Shown here: positions 48,353 through 58,142 of the stretch, piece by piece
Position numbering within the stretch: position 1 is the stretch's first letter
How the letters are laid out: the number at the start of each line of letters is the position of its first letter
Source of the DNA: Burkholderiaceae bacterium
GTDB lineage: Bacteria > Pseudomonadota > Gammaproteobacteria > Burkholderiales > Burkholderiaceae_C
NCBI GenBank assembly: GCA_017856435.1
Contig: JAFMFB010000010.1
Coordinates: 1-64,000 of the forward strand
Direction: 5' to 3'
DNA length: 64,000 nt
Position numbers and translations under genes: made by a program
The notes under the pieces: model-generated
Told to the model about the DNA's origin: nothing
Databases searched by the model: none
The model's input: only the letters and a program-made list of their open reading frames with translations

Positions 48353-49374
48353 GCGGCGCAGAACCCAAAATTCATATTCCGGCCCCCCCAAGCGGTGAGG
48401 TACCCTGGGGCAAGGCGTTCGCCCATCAGGTGCTGCTTGACATGTTGCGGATACGGCGCATGGAAGAAAAATGTGCAGAGTTGTACGGCGAGCAAAAAAT
48501 TCGTGGCTTTCTCCATCTCTACATCGGAGAGGAGGCCGGCGCGGCTGGGGTGATGCGCCTGCTGTCGCCGCAGGACAATGTTGTGGCCACCTACCGGGAA
48601 CATGCCCACGCGCTGTTGCGCGGTATTGGCATGGGGCCCATCATGGCCGAGATGTATGGCAAGCAGGAGGGCTGTTCCCGCGGGCATGGGGGGTCCATGC
48701 ATCTGTTTGACCAGGCCACCCACTTCTACGGCGGCAATGCCATTGTCGGCTGTGGCTTGCCCATGGCCGCAGGCCTGGCCCTGGCGGATCAGATGGCGGG
48801 GCGTCAGGCCATCACCGCCTGTTTCTTTGGGGAAGGAGCCATCGCCGAAGGGGCGTTCCATGAGGCGATGAACCTGGCAGCCTTGTGGTGCCTGCCGGTG
48901 CTCTACCTGTGCGAGAACAACCGTTACGCCATGGGCACTGCGCTGTCCTTGTCTGAATCGCAAACCGATCTTTGTGCCAAGGCCACCTCTTACGGCATGG
49001 CGACCCTGTCGGTGGATGGCATGGACGTGGTGGCAGTGCATGAACGCATCAAGCAGGTTGTGCAACAGGTCCGAGACACTGGCAAACCGATGTTTGTGGA
49101 GCTGCGGACCTACCGGTTTCGGGCGCATTCCATGTTCGATCCAGAGCTTTACCGTGACAAGCTGGAGGTGGAGGCCTGGAAGTTGCGCGGGCCCATTCAT
49201 ACCTACACAGCCCGGCTCAAGTCCCAAGGTCTGTTGGATGAGGAAGAATTTCTTGCGCTGGACGGACAGGCCATGGCCGAGGTGGGGCAAGCGGTCGCTT
49301 TTGCCGAAGCCGGGACATTCGAGCCAGTGTCTGAGCTGATGCGCGATGTCTATACCCCACAGGGAGCTGACTGA
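48349..49374 (+). CDS. 2-oxoacid dehydrogenase E1 component, alpha subunit
   Basis: A 341-residue PdhA/AcoA-like subunit: [61 protein letters not shown] and the thiamine diphosphate motif [31 protein letters not shown]. It decarboxylates pyruvate, acetoin or a related compound. The one-base overlap with E1 beta is typical of the heterotetramer. Pyruvate is favoured by the neighbouring acetyl-CoA-type ligase; an acetoin role is not excluded because no acoX or acoK marker is seen. Confidence 0.88.
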
Positions 49375-50348
49375 TGGCTGCCATCACCTACCGTGAAGCG
49401 GTTCGCGAGGCCTTGCGTGAGGCGTTGCAGTCAGATGCGCGGGTCTTTTTGATGGGGGAGGATGTTGGGCGTTATGGCGGCACCTACGCGGTTTCCAAGG
49501 GCTTGCTGGATGAGTTCGGGCCGCAGCGGGTGCGCGACACACCGCTGTCAGAACTGGGGTTCACCGGGCTGGGCATCGGTGCCGCGTTGGGTGGCATGCG
49601 ACCCATCGTGGAGGTCATGACGGTCAACTTCAGCATGCTGGCCATGGATCCGATCGTCAACACCGCCGCGATGATGCGCCACATGTCGGGTGGCCAGTTT
49701 TCCGTGCCGGTGGTGATTCGGATGACCACAGGAGCCGGCCGCCAGGTGGCAGCCCAGCACTCCAACAGCCTGGAGGGCTGGTATGCCCATGTGCCCGGAC
49801 TCAAGGTGCTGGCTCCGGCGACGCTGGAAGACGCGCGTGGCATGTTGGCCCCCGCGCTGGCTGATCCCGATCCGGTCCTGATCTTCGAGCACGCGGGCCT
49901 GTACAACATGGAAGGGGAGTTGCCCGGACCAGTTGAGGTGGACATACGCAGAGCCCGGGTTCGTCGTGAGGGTCAGGATGTCAGCCTGATCACCCATGGC
50001 GGCTCCTTGCCTAAGGCGCTCAAGGCGGCCGAAGTGCTGGCGGAACAGGGCGTGTCGGCCGAGGTGCTGGACCTGCGGGTGCTGCGTCCATTGGACGAAA
50101 CCTCGATTCTTGCCTCGGTGCGCAAATGCCGCAGAGCGGTAGTGATTGATGAGGCCTGGCGCTCGGGCAGCCTGGCCGCGGAGGTGGTGGCGCGTATCAG
50201 CGAACAGGCCTTTTTTGATCTGGATGCCCCGCTGGCCAGGGTATGCAACGAGGAGGTGCCAATTCCCTACCCGCGCCATCTGGAGGAAGCCGCTTTGCCT
50301 CAGGTGGAAAAAATTACCGCTGCCGCACTGCACCTGATGGGACGTTAG
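49374..50348 (+). CDS. 2-oxoacid dehydrogenase E1 component, beta subunit
   Basis: A 324-residue transketolase-like subunit: [102 protein letters not shown] and [15 protein letters not shown] with the C-terminal domain. It completes the E1 active site with the alpha subunit. Eleven bases separate it from the E2 start. Confidence 0.9.
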   Translation: MAAITYREAVREALREALQSDARVFLMGEDVGRYGGTYAVSKGLLDEFGPQRVRDTPLSELGFTGLGIGAALGGMRPIVEVMTVNFSMLAMDPIVNTAAMMRHMSGGQFSVPVVIRMTTGAGRQVAAQHSNSLEGWYAHVPGLKVLAPATLEDARGMLAPALADPDPVLIFEHAGLYNMEGELPGPVEVDIRRARVRREGQDVSLITHGGSLPKALKAAEVLAEQGVSAEVLDLRVLRPLDETSILASVRKCRRAVVIDEAWRSGSLAAEVVARISEQAFFDLDAPLARVCNEEVPIPYPRHLEEAALPQVEKITAAALHLMGR

Positions 50349-50359
50349 GACTTCTGTGC

Positions 50360-51658
50360 ATGAGCGACTTCAAGCTGCCATCCCTGGGGGCGGACATGGA
50401 CGCCGGAACTCTGGAGCGCTGGCTGGTCGCGCCGGGCGACACCGTCAAGCGCGGTCAAGTGGTGGCCGTGGTGGAAACCTCCAAGGCTGCAGTGGATGTG
50501 GAAATCTGGCAGGACGGCCAGATCGAGGAATTGAAGGTTCAGCCTGGGCAGAAAGTACCCGTGGGTACGGTTCTGGCGACCTTGCGAACCACCGTGCCGA
50601 CACGGGATCAGACACCGAAGCAGACGCCAGAGCTGATACCAGAGCCGACACCGGAGCCGATACTCAAGACGCCCACCAGGTCATCTGACAAAAGCACCCC
50701 CGATCGTCCACAGCCAATCAGCAGCAAAGCCCAGCCAGCGCAAACCACCCAAGCGGCAGAGCAGACTGTGCCAGCGGTTCCGGCTCCCACCCAGCCGGTG
50801 CCTGCGTCAGCCAGTCGTGTGCGGATATCCCCCGCTGCCCGTAAGCGTGCTCTGGAGATCGGGCTTGATTGGTCCAGGCTCAAGGGCAGCGGTGTGCAAA
50901 GCTCAGTGGTGCTGGCCGATCTGGAGCACATCAGCCAGGCGAAGCAAGTCTCAGCCGCGTCGCCTAGTGGTGTACTTGCGGGACGGCAGCAGGCTATGCG
51001 TCGCGCCATTGCAGCGGCCATGAGCCGCTCCAAACGAGAAATCCCGCACTACTACCTGAGCGAATCCATTCCCATGACGTTGGCGCTGGCCTGGTTGCAG
51101 CAGCACAACACAGGGGTGGCGATCACCGAGCGCCTGCTGCCGGCCGTCCTGCAACTCAAGGCAGTGGCGCTGGCCCTGCAGCAGGTGCCACAGCTCAACG
51201 GCCACTATGTCGATGGAGAGTTTCACTCGGTTGATGCAGTCCATGCCGGCATGGCCATTGCCTTGCGCGGAGGCGGCCTGGTCGCTCCTGCCTTGCATGA
51301 TGTCCAGAGCAAGCCCTTGACCGTGCTCATGCGCGAACTGACCGATTTGGTGAAGCGCGCCCGAGCCGGATCGTTGCGCAGTTCGGAGATGAGCGACCCG
51401 ACCGTGACGGTGACCAACTTGGGTGATCAGGGGGTTGAGTCGGTGTTTGGCGTGATCTATCCTCCCCAGGTGGCGCTGGTCGGGTTCGGCGCCATATCGG
51501 CAAGGCCGGTGGTCGAGGCCGAACTGGTGTGCGCCAGACCGGTGGTGACGGCCTCACTGGCGGCCGACCACCGCGTCACAGACGGTCATCAGGGGGCCTT
51601 GTTCCTGACGGCCTTGCGCGAGTTGCTGCAATCCCCTGAACAACTGGAGATGCCATGA
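50360..51658 (+). CDS. 2-oxoacid dehydrogenase E2 component (dihydrolipoamide acyltransferase)
   Basis: A 432-residue E2 from ATG 50360 (the ORF track adds 39 residues from the E1 beta gene). A single lipoyl domain has Lys42 in VETSKAAVD. A Pro/Thr/Glu-rich linker (about 80-150, with repeated TPE and PEP units) and the subunit-binding domain RISPAARKRALEIGLDWSRLKGSG follow, then a catalytic domain ending LAADHRVTDGHQGALFL with the active-site His-Asp. It moves the acyl group to CoA. No E3 (lpd) gene is in the operon, so E3 must be shared. Its pairing with a carrier protein gene by ATGA overlap is unusual. Confidence 0.9.
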   Translation: MSDFKLPSLGADMDAGTLERWLVAPGDTVKRGQVVAVVETSKAAVDVEIWQDGQIEELKVQPGQKVPVGTVLATLRTTVPTRDQTPKQTPELIPEPTPEPILKTPTRSSDKSTPDRPQPISSKAQPAQTTQAAEQTVPAVPAPTQPVPASASRVRISPAARKRALEIGLDWSRLKGSGVQSSVVLADLEHISQAKQVSAASPSGVLAGRQQAMRRAIAAAMSRSKREIPHYYLSESIPMTLALAWLQQHNTGVAITERLLPAVLQLKAVALALQQVPQLNGHYVDGEFHSVDAVHAGMAIALRGGGLVAPALHDVQSKPLTVLMRELTDLVKRARAGSLRSSEMSDPTVTVTNLGDQGVESVFGVIYPPQVALVGFGAISARPVVEAELVCARPVVTASLAADHRVTDGHQGALFLTALRELLQSPEQLEMP

Positions 51659-51909
51659 ACATGAATCGGGATCAGCTCAAGTCAACTGCGCTGGACGTAC
51701 TGCGGGGGATTGCCCCGGAAGTTGAACCAAACACCCTAGAACCGGCAATTCCTTTGCGGCATCAGGTTGACCTTGACTCCATGGATTGGCTCAATTTTCT
51801 GATTGGTCTGCATGAGCGGCTGGGCGTCAATATTCCAGAGTCGGAATACGCCAACCTAGTCACACTGGACAACGTGCTGGACTTTCTGCAAGCACATGGC
51901 CAGGATTGA
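51655..51909 (+). CDS. Acyl carrier protein in the oxoacid dehydrogenase operon
   Basis: An 84-residue four-helix carrier protein. Ser42 in QVDLDSMDWLNFL is the expected 4'-phosphopantetheine site (DSM in place of DSL). Helix III region ESEYANLVTLDNVLDFLQAHG fits ACPs. It overlaps the E2 stop by ATGA, and a strong terminator follows, so it is the last gene of the operon. It is not next to fab genes, so it is probably a dedicated carrier receiving an acyl group from the ligase or from E2. Its exact role is unknown. Confidence 0.85.
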   Translation: MNMNRDQLKSTALDVLRGIAPEVEPNTLEPAIPLRHQVDLDSMDWLNFLIGLHERLGVNIPESEYANLVTLDNVLDFLQAHGQD

Positions 51910-51923
51910 TTAACCAGGGGCCG

Positions 51924-51952
51924 TAAAAAAGCCCGCTGCTAGCGGGCTTTTT
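51924..51952. terminator. Bidirectional terminator
   Basis: The stem GCCCGCT / AGCGGGC with loop GCT is flanked by six A and five T. It ends the ligase-E1-E2-ACP operon and, from the other side, the metallo-hydrolase gene. Confidence 0.9.
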
Positions 51953-51969
51953 GGTTTCACGGCCTGAGT

Positions 51970-52803
51970 TCAGAAATTGCGAGTTTCGCCTGGTTTCATT
52001 TCAGTCATCAGGTTGCCAATCCCGCGTTTGTCCAACGCAGCCTTGAACTGGGCGGCTGTACCGGCCAAGATCGGATAAGTGCCAAAGTGCATCGGCACCA
52101 CCTGTTTGGGTTTGACCCACTCCACTGCCAGCGAGGCGCGCGCCGGGTCCATGGTGAAGTGGCCGCCAATACAGGTCAGCATCAGGTCAACCTTGTAGAA
52201 CTCGGGGATCAGCTTCATGTCCTGATAGACATCGGTATCGCCGGTGTGATAGATGGTCGGGCCGCCGTCGATCTGCAGGATGTAGCCGACCGGGTTGCCA
52301 CCATGGATGGCCGATTGCCCGCCAGGTGCCGGAGCAGGAATGTTCGGCGTAGTGATGTCGGAGCCATGCGCGGCATTGACCAGGGTTACTTTGGCGCCTG
52401 ACTTGGGCAGCTTGATGGTGCCGCCGATATTGCCACCTGTAGCACCCGTCGCCTGTTTCTCAGGGTAGCCCAGCACGGAGACCATATTGAACTGCAAGCC
52501 ATAGGGAGCCACCAATTCGGCGCCGGTTTTTTTGGCAATCTCGACAGCTTCACCTATATGATCCCGATGGCCATGCGTCAGCAGGATGTAGTCCACCCGA
52601 CCCAGTTCAGCGATTGAATTCTTGTTGGGGTTGCTGGGGACTTTTAGCCAGGGGTCGATCAGAATCACGCCCCCGCTGGGGGTTTCAATCTTGAAAGCGG
52701 CCTGTCCGTACCAATGGACCTTGGTTGCGCCCTGCGCAGCAGCCAGCCCTGAAACCAGCAAGGTACCGAGTAAAAGTGAAAGGCCGAGAAGTTTCTTCAA
52801 CAT
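51970..52803 (-). CDS. Exported metallo-beta-lactamase-fold hydrolase (UlaG-like)
   Basis: A 277-residue protein from ATG 52803 (MLKKLLGLSLLLGTLLVSGLAAAQG, signal peptide). The metal motif is LLTHGHRDHIGEA (H-x-H-x-D-H), with further histidines in NAAHGSD and YHTGDTDVY, and PMHFGTYP near the end. It belongs to the metal-dependent hydrolase group related to UlaG and bacterial N-acyl phosphatidylethanolamine phospholipase D-like proteins. The signal peptide indicates periplasmic action, unusual for UlaG itself. The substrate is unknown. Confidence 0.8.
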   Translation of the reverse strand: MLKKLLGLSLLLGTLLVSGLAAAQGATKVHWYGQAAFKIETPSGGVILIDPWLKVPSNPNKNSIAELGRVDYILLTHGHRDHIGEAVEIAKKTGAELVAPYGLQFNMVSVLGYPEKQATGATGGNIGGTIKLPKSGAKVTLVNAAHGSDITTPNIPAPAPGGQSAIHGGNPVGYILQIDGGPTIYHTGDTDVYQDMKLIPEFYKVDLMLTCIGGHFTMDPARASLAVEWVKPKQVVPMHFGTYPILAGTAAQFKAALDKRGIGNLMTEMKPGETRNF

Positions 52804-52900
52804 TGTTGTCAAGATGATCTCCAAGTGTGTACAACAGAGACGGCATGATAGGACACAAGTTCTGACGCAGGGGCTCAGTGTTTACCCGAGGGTTAGCCCT

Positions 52901-53539
52901 TCATGGCGCCAGTCGTTCACGCAACCAGGTTCCATCTGACCCCTGCGTGTAACGCAAACGGTCATGCAAGCGGCTGCGACGTCCCTGCCAAAACTCCCAG
53001 CGATCGGGAACCAGGCGAAACCCCCCCCAATGGGGCGGCCTGGGGGGCTGCATCAGGTACTGGGCCGCGTACTTGGCTGCATTGGCCACCAGCACGCCCC
53101 GGTTGGCAATCACCTGGCTCTGCGGGCTGGCCCAGGCACCAATGCGCGAATCAAGGGGACGGCTGGCATAGTACACATCGCTTTCTTCGGCACTGGTTTT
53201 TTCAAAGCAGCCCTCAATTCGGACCACCCGCTCAAGTTCCACCCAATGAAATTGCAAGGCGGCGTAAGGGTTGCCCGCCAGTTCCCGGCCCTTGCGGCTT
53301 TCGTAGTTGCTGTACCAGACGATGCCGCGTTCGTCATAGCCCTTGATCAGCACCACCCGGCTGGAGGGCCTTAAATCGCTGCCCACCGTGGCCAGCGTCA
53401 TGGCGTTGGGCTCAGGAATTTCTGCTGAAATGGCCTCATGCAGCCACTGGTCAAATTGTTGCAGTGGGTTGGCATGAGAGGCGTCCTCGCCGAGTTCGGC
53501 GCGTTCGTAGCTTTTGCGGAGGTCGGAAATTTTGGTCAT
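52901..53539 (-). CDS. pdxH: Pyridoxamine 5'-phosphate oxidase
   Basis: A 212-residue FMN enzyme: [18 protein letters not shown] at the start, [52 protein letters not shown] for FMN and substrate binding and the C-terminal [20 protein letters not shown]. It makes pyridoxal 5'-phosphate in vitamin B6 salvage. It is divergent from the XdhC-like gene with a 31-bp gap. Confidence 0.93.
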   Translation of the reverse strand: MTKISDLRKSYERAELGEDASHANPLQQFDQWLHEAISAEIPEPNAMTLATVGSDLRPSSRVVLIKGYDERGIVWYSNYESRKGRELAGNPYAALQFHWVELERVVRIEGCFEKTSAEESDVYYASRPLDSRIGAWASPQSQVIANRGVLVANAAKYAAQYLMQPPRPPHWGGFRLVPDRWEFWQGRRSRLHDRLRYTQGSDGTWLRERLAP

Positions 53540-53570
53540 ACTCGCAGTATAGGAATTTAGGAACAGGTTT

Positions 53571-54575
53571 ATGGAAAGTCTGGATTTAAAGGTGTTGGCC
53601 GATGCCCTGGCCTGGAAGCAAACAGGTCATGCAGTGACTTTGGTGACTGTGGTGGAGACCTGGGGCAGTGCACCCCGCCCGCCCGGTGCCCTGTTGGCTG
53701 TGCGTGATGATGGACTGGTCAGCGGTTCAGTCTCGGGGGGGTGTGTGGAAGACGACCTGATCGCCCGCACCAAGGCCTCTTTCAAGAACCCGACGGACCC
53801 GGGCACTGCCACCGGACTTCCCTCAATGATTGCCTATGGCGTCACCAAGGACGAGGCGGCCCGCTTTGGCCTGCCTTGTGGCGGTACCCTGCGGTTGGTG
53901 CAGGAACCCTTGCTCGAGACGGGTTGGGTGCAGGAGCTTTTACAGCGTACGGCACAGCATCGGTTGGTAAGCCGCACCCTGCGGCTGTCCACCGGCGAGG
54001 TCACCCTGGAGGATACGGTGCGTGGCCAGGCCATGGACTTTGATGGCAGCGTTTTACGTACTGTGTTTGGACCCAAGTGGCGAATCTTGCTGATTGGTGC
54101 AGGGCAGTTATCCCAAGCGGTGGCCTCGATGGCCAGCTTGCTGGACTTTGAGGTGCTGGTGTGCGATCCGCGCGAGGAATATGCAGCCACCTTGAACATG
54201 CAGGGTGTCCAAAGGATTGAGGGCATGCCCGATGATGTGGTGCGTGAACTGATGCCCGATGCCCATACCGCCATTGTCGCCCTGACCCATGATCCCAAGC
54301 TGGATGACATGGCCTTGCTGGAAGCCCTGAAATCAGCAGCTTTTTATGTCGGGGCCCTGGGGTCGCGGCGCAACCAGGAGGCACGCAAACAACGCCTGGC
54401 CGAACACTTTGACCTGAGCGAGCAGGAGCTGGCCCGACTGCATGGGCCAGTCGGGCTGCGACTGGGCGCCAAAACGCCGGCCGAAATTGCCGTCACCATC
54501 CTGGCCGAAATTGTGCAGGTGAAAAATCTAGCCACGATGGCGCAAAGCACCTCCACGGGCTGTGCTCTGTCCTGA
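53571..54575 (+). CDS. XdhC/CoxI-family molybdoenzyme maturation protein
   Basis: A 334-residue protein: an N-terminal XdhC domain with [34 protein letters not shown], and a C-terminal Rossmann part with [35 protein letters not shown] and [20 protein letters not shown]. XdhC proteins insert a sulfurated molybdenum cofactor in xanthine dehydrogenase-family enzymes. No xdhA/xdhB or cox genes are nearby, so the client enzyme is encoded elsewhere. The left-edge gene does not belong to that family, so no local client is proposed. Confidence 0.88.
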   Translation: MESLDLKVLADALAWKQTGHAVTLVTVVETWGSAPRPPGALLAVRDDGLVSGSVSGGCVEDDLIARTKASFKNPTDPGTATGLPSMIAYGVTKDEAARFGLPCGGTLRLVQEPLLETGWVQELLQRTAQHRLVSRTLRLSTGEVTLEDTVRGQAMDFDGSVLRTVFGPKWRILLIGAGQLSQAVASMASLLDFEVLVCDPREEYAATLNMQGVQRIEGMPDDVVRELMPDAHTAIVALTHDPKLDDMALLEALKSAAFYVGALGSRRNQEARKQRLAEHFDLSEQELARLHGPVGLRLGAKTPAEIAVTILAEIVQVKNLATMAQSTSTGCALS

Positions 54576-54586
54576 GGCGGTCGGGT

Positions 54587-55117
54587 TCAATATTTGCGCG
54601 CAATAACGGCGCAAGCCAGGCGAGGCCCAGAATTCCCGGTTGGCTGGGTTTTGAAGTCATCCGGATCGCGGTGCACGATCAACCCAAGGCTCACCACATC
54701 ATCGCCCCGGCCACTGCCCACTGTGAGTTGGCTGGTCTCAAATTGAATCCGGGCCACGCCAGCACCATCGGCTCTCAAGCTGGGCAGGTCACCGGTATGG
54801 TGGACAGCATCACCATGGGCCGCATGCATTCGGCCAAACGGGTTGTAGTGGCCGCCGGTACTCATGCCGTCACCACTGGAGCAGTCACCCTTGGCATGGA
54901 TATGAAAGCCGTGTTCGGTGTTGGGTGTCAGGCCGCGCACCTCACCACTGACCACCACGGAGTCCAAGCGTTGTTCAAACATCAGGCTGCCGGTGACGCT
55001 GCTGCCCTTGGTGGGCTGGAGTTCGGCAGTGGCATGGGCATCGGTAAAACGGGAAGAGGCGGTCGCGCAGGCTGACAGGACGGCCGCACAAGCCAGGGAA
55101 GCGAAGATATGTTGCAT
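54587..55117 (-). CDS. sodC: Cu,Zn superoxide dismutase (lipoprotein)
   Basis: A 176-residue protein with a lipoprotein-type signal MQHIFASLACAAVLSAC (lipobox LSAC). Copper/zinc ligands appear in EHGFHIHAKGDCSS, GGHYNPFGRMHAAHGD and SLGLIVH, and GPRLACAVI holds the conserved Arg and disulfide Cys. It removes superoxide in the periplasm. It is convergent with the XdhC-like gene, with 11 bp between stops. Confidence 0.92.
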   Translation of the reverse strand: MQHIFASLACAAVLSACATASSRFTDAHATAELQPTKGSSVTGSLMFEQRLDSVVVSGEVRGLTPNTEHGFHIHAKGDCSSGDGMSTGGHYNPFGRMHAAHGDAVHHTGDLPSLRADGAGVARIQFETSQLTVGSGRGDDVVSLGLIVHRDPDDFKTQPTGNSGPRLACAVIARKY

Positions 55118-55171
55118 GGCAAAACCCCAATAGAAGTAACTGAAGTGAGGACATTACGGCGGCTTGAGTGG

Positions 55172-55783
55172 CTATTTCAATGACTTTTCACATGAAATCA
55201 GCAAAGCCTCAAGTTTTTTGTCATGAATTCCGTGTTGCAAAAGGCTGTCGTAAGTTTGTTGCGCGTAATCCAGTGTGGTGCCATAGCGGCCCCTGGCTGC
55301 CGAGAAAATCTGGTGGTACTGCTTCGGACTGAGTGTTCCGGTAAAGCTGGGACTTTTGCGTGACAGGGTGAACGTCAGCGCGGTGACATCCCCCTGCGGG
55401 GTATTGCAGCGCAAAAAGCGCGGGTCATAAACCGCGCTGGGCATTTCCCGCTCCCACAGCAAGGCCAGTGTGGCATGAACTTGAGCCTGCTTCACCCGAA
55501 AGGCCAGCCCGTGACAACTTCCCCCGGCAAGTAGTGCAAATACCAAGCCAGGGCATTCAGGGGTGCCTCGGTTGATGCGGCTCCACATCTTGAGGGCACG
55601 ATGCCAGCCCAGCACACGCGCTGATCGCCGTTCGGTAAAGGGAAAATCTGGTCGCCAGATCAGTGAGGCATAGCCAAACAACCAAAGATCTCCCTGTTCA
55701 CCCCACTGCGCCAAGGTGGTCGCCAACATGGCGATCGGGTCACGGCGACTGGGGGCAGGTGCTGGATTGATCGGGCTCATCAT
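55172..55783 (-). CDS. ChaC-like gamma-glutamylcyclotransferase
   Basis: A 203-residue protein with the GGCT-fold motif LWLFGYASLIWRPDFPFTERRSARVLGWHRALKMWS, RGTPECPGLVFAL and AFRVKQAQVHATLALLWEREM, and the C-terminal YAQQTYDSLLQHGIHDKKLEALL. ChaC enzymes split glutathione to 5-oxoproline and Cys-Gly. It lies 50 bp from gloA on the same strand, a glutathione-linked neighbour, which may mean co-transcription. Confidence 0.87.
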   Translation of the reverse strand: MMSPINPAPAPSRRDPIAMLATTLAQWGEQGDLWLFGYASLIWRPDFPFTERRSARVLGWHRALKMWSRINRGTPECPGLVFALLAGGSCHGLAFRVKQAQVHATLALLWEREMPSAVYDPRFLRCNTPQGDVTALTFTLSRKSPSFTGTLSPKQYHQIFSAARGRYGTTLDYAQQTYDSLLQHGIHDKKLEALLISCEKSLK

Positions 55784-55832
55784 CTCTGCCTAATCTAGGG
55801 TTCCCTCCAGCCATGGTGGCAGCGCTCAGAAC

Positions 55833-56219
55833 TCAGTCATCACGCTGGATCAGCTCGATCTTGTAGCCGTCCGGGTCGGTGATGAAGGCAATCACGCTGG
55901 TGCCGCCCTTGACGGGGCCGGGTTCACGCGTGATGTTACCGCCATGGGAACGGATCTGATCACAGGTGGCATAGACATCTTTCACGCCCAGCGCCACATG
56001 ACCATAGGCACTACCCAGCTCATAACTCTCCACCCCGTAGTTGTAGGTGAGCTCCAGCTCGGCCTGCGCGGGGTTGCTGTCAAAGCCGACGAATGCCAGT
56101 GAATATTTTTGTTCAGGCCGGTCAGTGGTACGCAGAAGCTTCATGCCCATCACCTGGGTGTAGAAGTCAATCGAGCGCTGCAGGTTACCTACCCTGAGCA
56201 TGGTGTGCAGGAATCGCAT
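55833..56219 (-). CDS. gloA: Lactoylglutathione lyase (glyoxalase I)
   Basis: A 128-residue VOC-fold enzyme. Metal ligands fit GloA: His5 ([11 protein letters not shown]), Glu in [10 protein letters not shown], His in AYGHVALGV and Glu in [35 protein letters not shown] is typical. It converts the hemithioacetal of methylglyoxal and glutathione to lactoylglutathione. The nickel-type short form is expected. Confidence 0.94.
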   Translation of the reverse strand: MRFLHTMLRVGNLQRSIDFYTQVMGMKLLRTTDRPEQKYSLAFVGFDSNPAQAELELTYNYGVESYELGSAYGHVALGVKDVYATCDQIRSHGGNITREPGPVKGGTSVIAFITDPDGYKIELIQRDD

Positions 56220-56327
56220 GGCAGTTTCCTTAGTTAGCAGTCAAACGGATGACATAGAGATCTGGTGCACTCGTAAGCAGAAAAAGTCTCCAGTCATCAG
56301 ATTATCGTAACCCCAGATTGAGCAAAT

Positions 56328-57941
56328 TCAGTGACTGATGCGACCAAAGTTGGTGCGCAGGGGGTCAACACCTCCACCCTGGCCGCCCCCCTTGGGTTGG
56401 CCAGACCGGTTTGCACCACGCCGACGACGGTTGGACTGGCTTAGGGAATCAGTGCCAGTGCGCAACGGATCGGGTTGCGCTGAGTGACCGCTGCCTCGTG
56501 GCCCTTGGGAGCGACTTTCCTGGGTTCGACCCGACTGGCCATGACGACCCTCAGAAGCTGGACGCCCATTGTTTTGGCCAGCAGGCCTGCGCTTGTCGCT
56601 CGTACCTGCACGACCTGAATCACCACGGTTGCTTGCGCCACGCTGAGGCTGGTTGGCCTTGTTGTCGCGAATGCGCTGCATCATTTCTGTACGCGCAGCC
56701 TTGGCTGCTGCGGCCATCACCTCGCGGCTGGGGGGTTTGCCCGCACCGCCCCAGATGGTCTGACGGCCCATGGCAATGGGCTCAGCGCGCTCATCGGCTT
56801 CCGGACCAAATCCTTCCACAGGGACGACCGGGATGCTTTGCTTAGTGAAACGCTCGATTTCTGCCATGAATCCCTGCTCGTCAAGACAAACCAGGTTGAC
56901 AGCCTGACCCTCACGACCGGCACGGCCAGTACGACCGATGCGGTGAACATAGTCTTCCGGAACATTCGGGATCTCATAGTTCACCACATGCGGTAGGTCA
57001 TCGATATCGATACCGCGTGCAGCGATGTCGGTAGCCACCAGGGCACGAATTTCACCGCTCTTGAAGCCAGCCAGGGCCTGGGTGCGAGCCGCCTGGCTCT
57101 TGTTGCCATGCAGGGCCATGGCGGTGATGCCATTTTTCTCCAGGTAATCAGCCACGTTGTTGGCGCCAAACTTGGTACGGGTAAAGACCAGCACCTGGCT
57201 CCAGTTGTGCTGGTTGATGATGTGGGCGAGCAGGGCTTTCTTTTTGGAGCGTCCAACCGGATGGATGCTTTGCTCAATGCGCTGCACGGTGGTGTTGCGC
57301 GGCGTGACCTGGACGGTTTGCGGATTCTTGAGCAAGCCGTGGGCCAGATCACGAATCTCGTCGCTGAAGGTGGCGGAAAACAGCAAGCTTTGCTTATCGC
57401 GCGGTAGCAGTGCCAGCACTTTCTTCACGTCATGGATGAAACCCATGTCCAGCATGCGGTCAGCCTCATCGAGCACCAGTACCTGCACGGTCGACAGGTC
57501 CAGAAAACCTTGTTGTTGCAGGTCGAGCAGGCGGCCAGGTGTGGCCACCAGAATATCGATGCCTCGTTTGATTCGATCGATCTGGGGATTCATACCGACG
57601 CCACCAAAAATCACGGTCGAGGCCAGTTGCAGGTATTTGCCGTAGGTGCGAACGGACTCTTCCACCTGGGCGGCTAGTTCCCGCGTGGGGGTGAGCACCA
57701 GGGCTCGGATGCCGGTGCCGCCCCACTTGTTCTGCGCGCTACGGCTCATGACCAGGCGGTGCAGCAGGGGCAGGGTGAAGGCAGCGGTCTTGCCGGTACC
57801 AGTCTGGGCGCCACCCAGCAGGTCGTGACCGTCCAGAATCACCGGTATGGACTGGGCCTGAATTGGCGTTGGGGTTTGGTAGCCCTGCTCGCGCACGGCC
57901 TTCTGAATGGCCGGAGCCAGCTTGAGGTCTTCAAAGTTCAT
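56328..57941 (-). CDS. rhlE: DEAD-box RNA helicase RhlE
   Basis: A 537-residue helicase: Q motif GYQTPTPIQAQSIP, Walker A AQTGTGKTAAF, TPTRELAAQ, DEAD in VLVLDEADRMLDMGF, SAT in LFSATFS, and HRIGRTGRAG in the second RecA domain. A long basic, Arg/Gly/Gln-rich tail (about 400-537, with SNRRRRGANRSGQPKGG) binds RNA. It unwinds structured RNA in ribosome assembly or mRNA decay. ATG 57941 (MNFEDLKL) is the family start; the ORF track's 36 extra residues come from the leader. The leader has an intrinsic-terminator-like hairpin and two further stems. Confidence 0.92.
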   Translation of the reverse strand: MNFEDLKLAPAIQKAVREQGYQTPTPIQAQSIPVILDGHDLLGGAQTGTGKTAAFTLPLLHRLVMSRSAQNKWGGTGIRALVLTPTRELAAQVEESVRTYGKYLQLASTVIFGGVGMNPQIDRIKRGIDILVATPGRLLDLQQQGFLDLSTVQVLVLDEADRMLDMGFIHDVKKVLALLPRDKQSLLFSATFSDEIRDLAHGLLKNPQTVQVTPRNTTVQRIEQSIHPVGRSKKKALLAHIINQHNWSQVLVFTRTKFGANNVADYLEKNGITAMALHGNKSQAARTQALAGFKSGEIRALVATDIAARGIDIDDLPHVVNYEIPNVPEDYVHRIGRTGRAGREGQAVNLVCLDEQGFMAEIERFTKQSIPVVPVEGFGPEADERAEPIAMGRQTIWGGAGKPPSREVMAAAAKAARTEMMQRIRDNKANQPQRGASNRGDSGRAGTSDKRRPAGQNNGRPASEGRHGQSGRTQESRSQGPRGSGHSAQPDPLRTGTDSLSQSNRRRRGANRSGQPKGGGQGGGVDPLRTNFGRISH

Positions 57942-57982
57942 GTGATGAGCGCCCATCCTGGGCGCATGGGGAATCGGTCGTG

Positions 57983-58008
57983 TCAACTTTCTCAACAGAG
58001 AAAGTTGA
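57983..58008 (-). promoter_or_regulatory. Stem-loop in the rhlE leader (proximal)
   Basis: A perfect 11-bp inverted repeat, TCAACTTTCTC and GAGAAAGTTGA, with a 4-nt loop, lies 42 bp upstream of the rhlE start. It lacks a T-run, so it is likely an RNA regulatory stem or RNA-binding site rather than a terminator. Confidence 0.6.
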
Positions 58009-58028
58009 TCAGTCAAGAACCGATGAAT

Positions 58029-58060
58029 AAAAAAAGGAACCAACCGCAACGGTTGGGACC
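58029..58060 (-). terminator. Intrinsic terminator-like hairpin in the rhlE leader
   Basis: Read on the reverse strand, GGTCCCAACCG, loop TTG, CGGTTGGTTCC is followed by seven T. Nine of eleven positions pair around a small internal bulge. No gene ends here, so it is an attenuator for rhlE or the end of a short leader RNA of about 70 nt. Confidence 0.65.
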
Positions 58061-58075
58061 TCGGCAGAGCGCCGA

Positions 58076-58101
58076 TGTCAGACCAACTGAACTGTCTGAC
58101 A
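58076..58101. promoter_or_regulatory. Inverted repeat near the rhlE promoter
   Basis: TGTCAGAC and GTCTGACA form a perfect 8-bp inverted repeat with a 10-nt loop, next to a reverse-strand GATAAT box (58108-58113). It lies between divergent rhlE and the gene at 58143, so it could be an operator or the first leader stem. Confidence 0.5.
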
Positions 58102-58142
58102 ACTGCATTATCTCATGACTTGTGCTCCGCTACACTGAGTCC

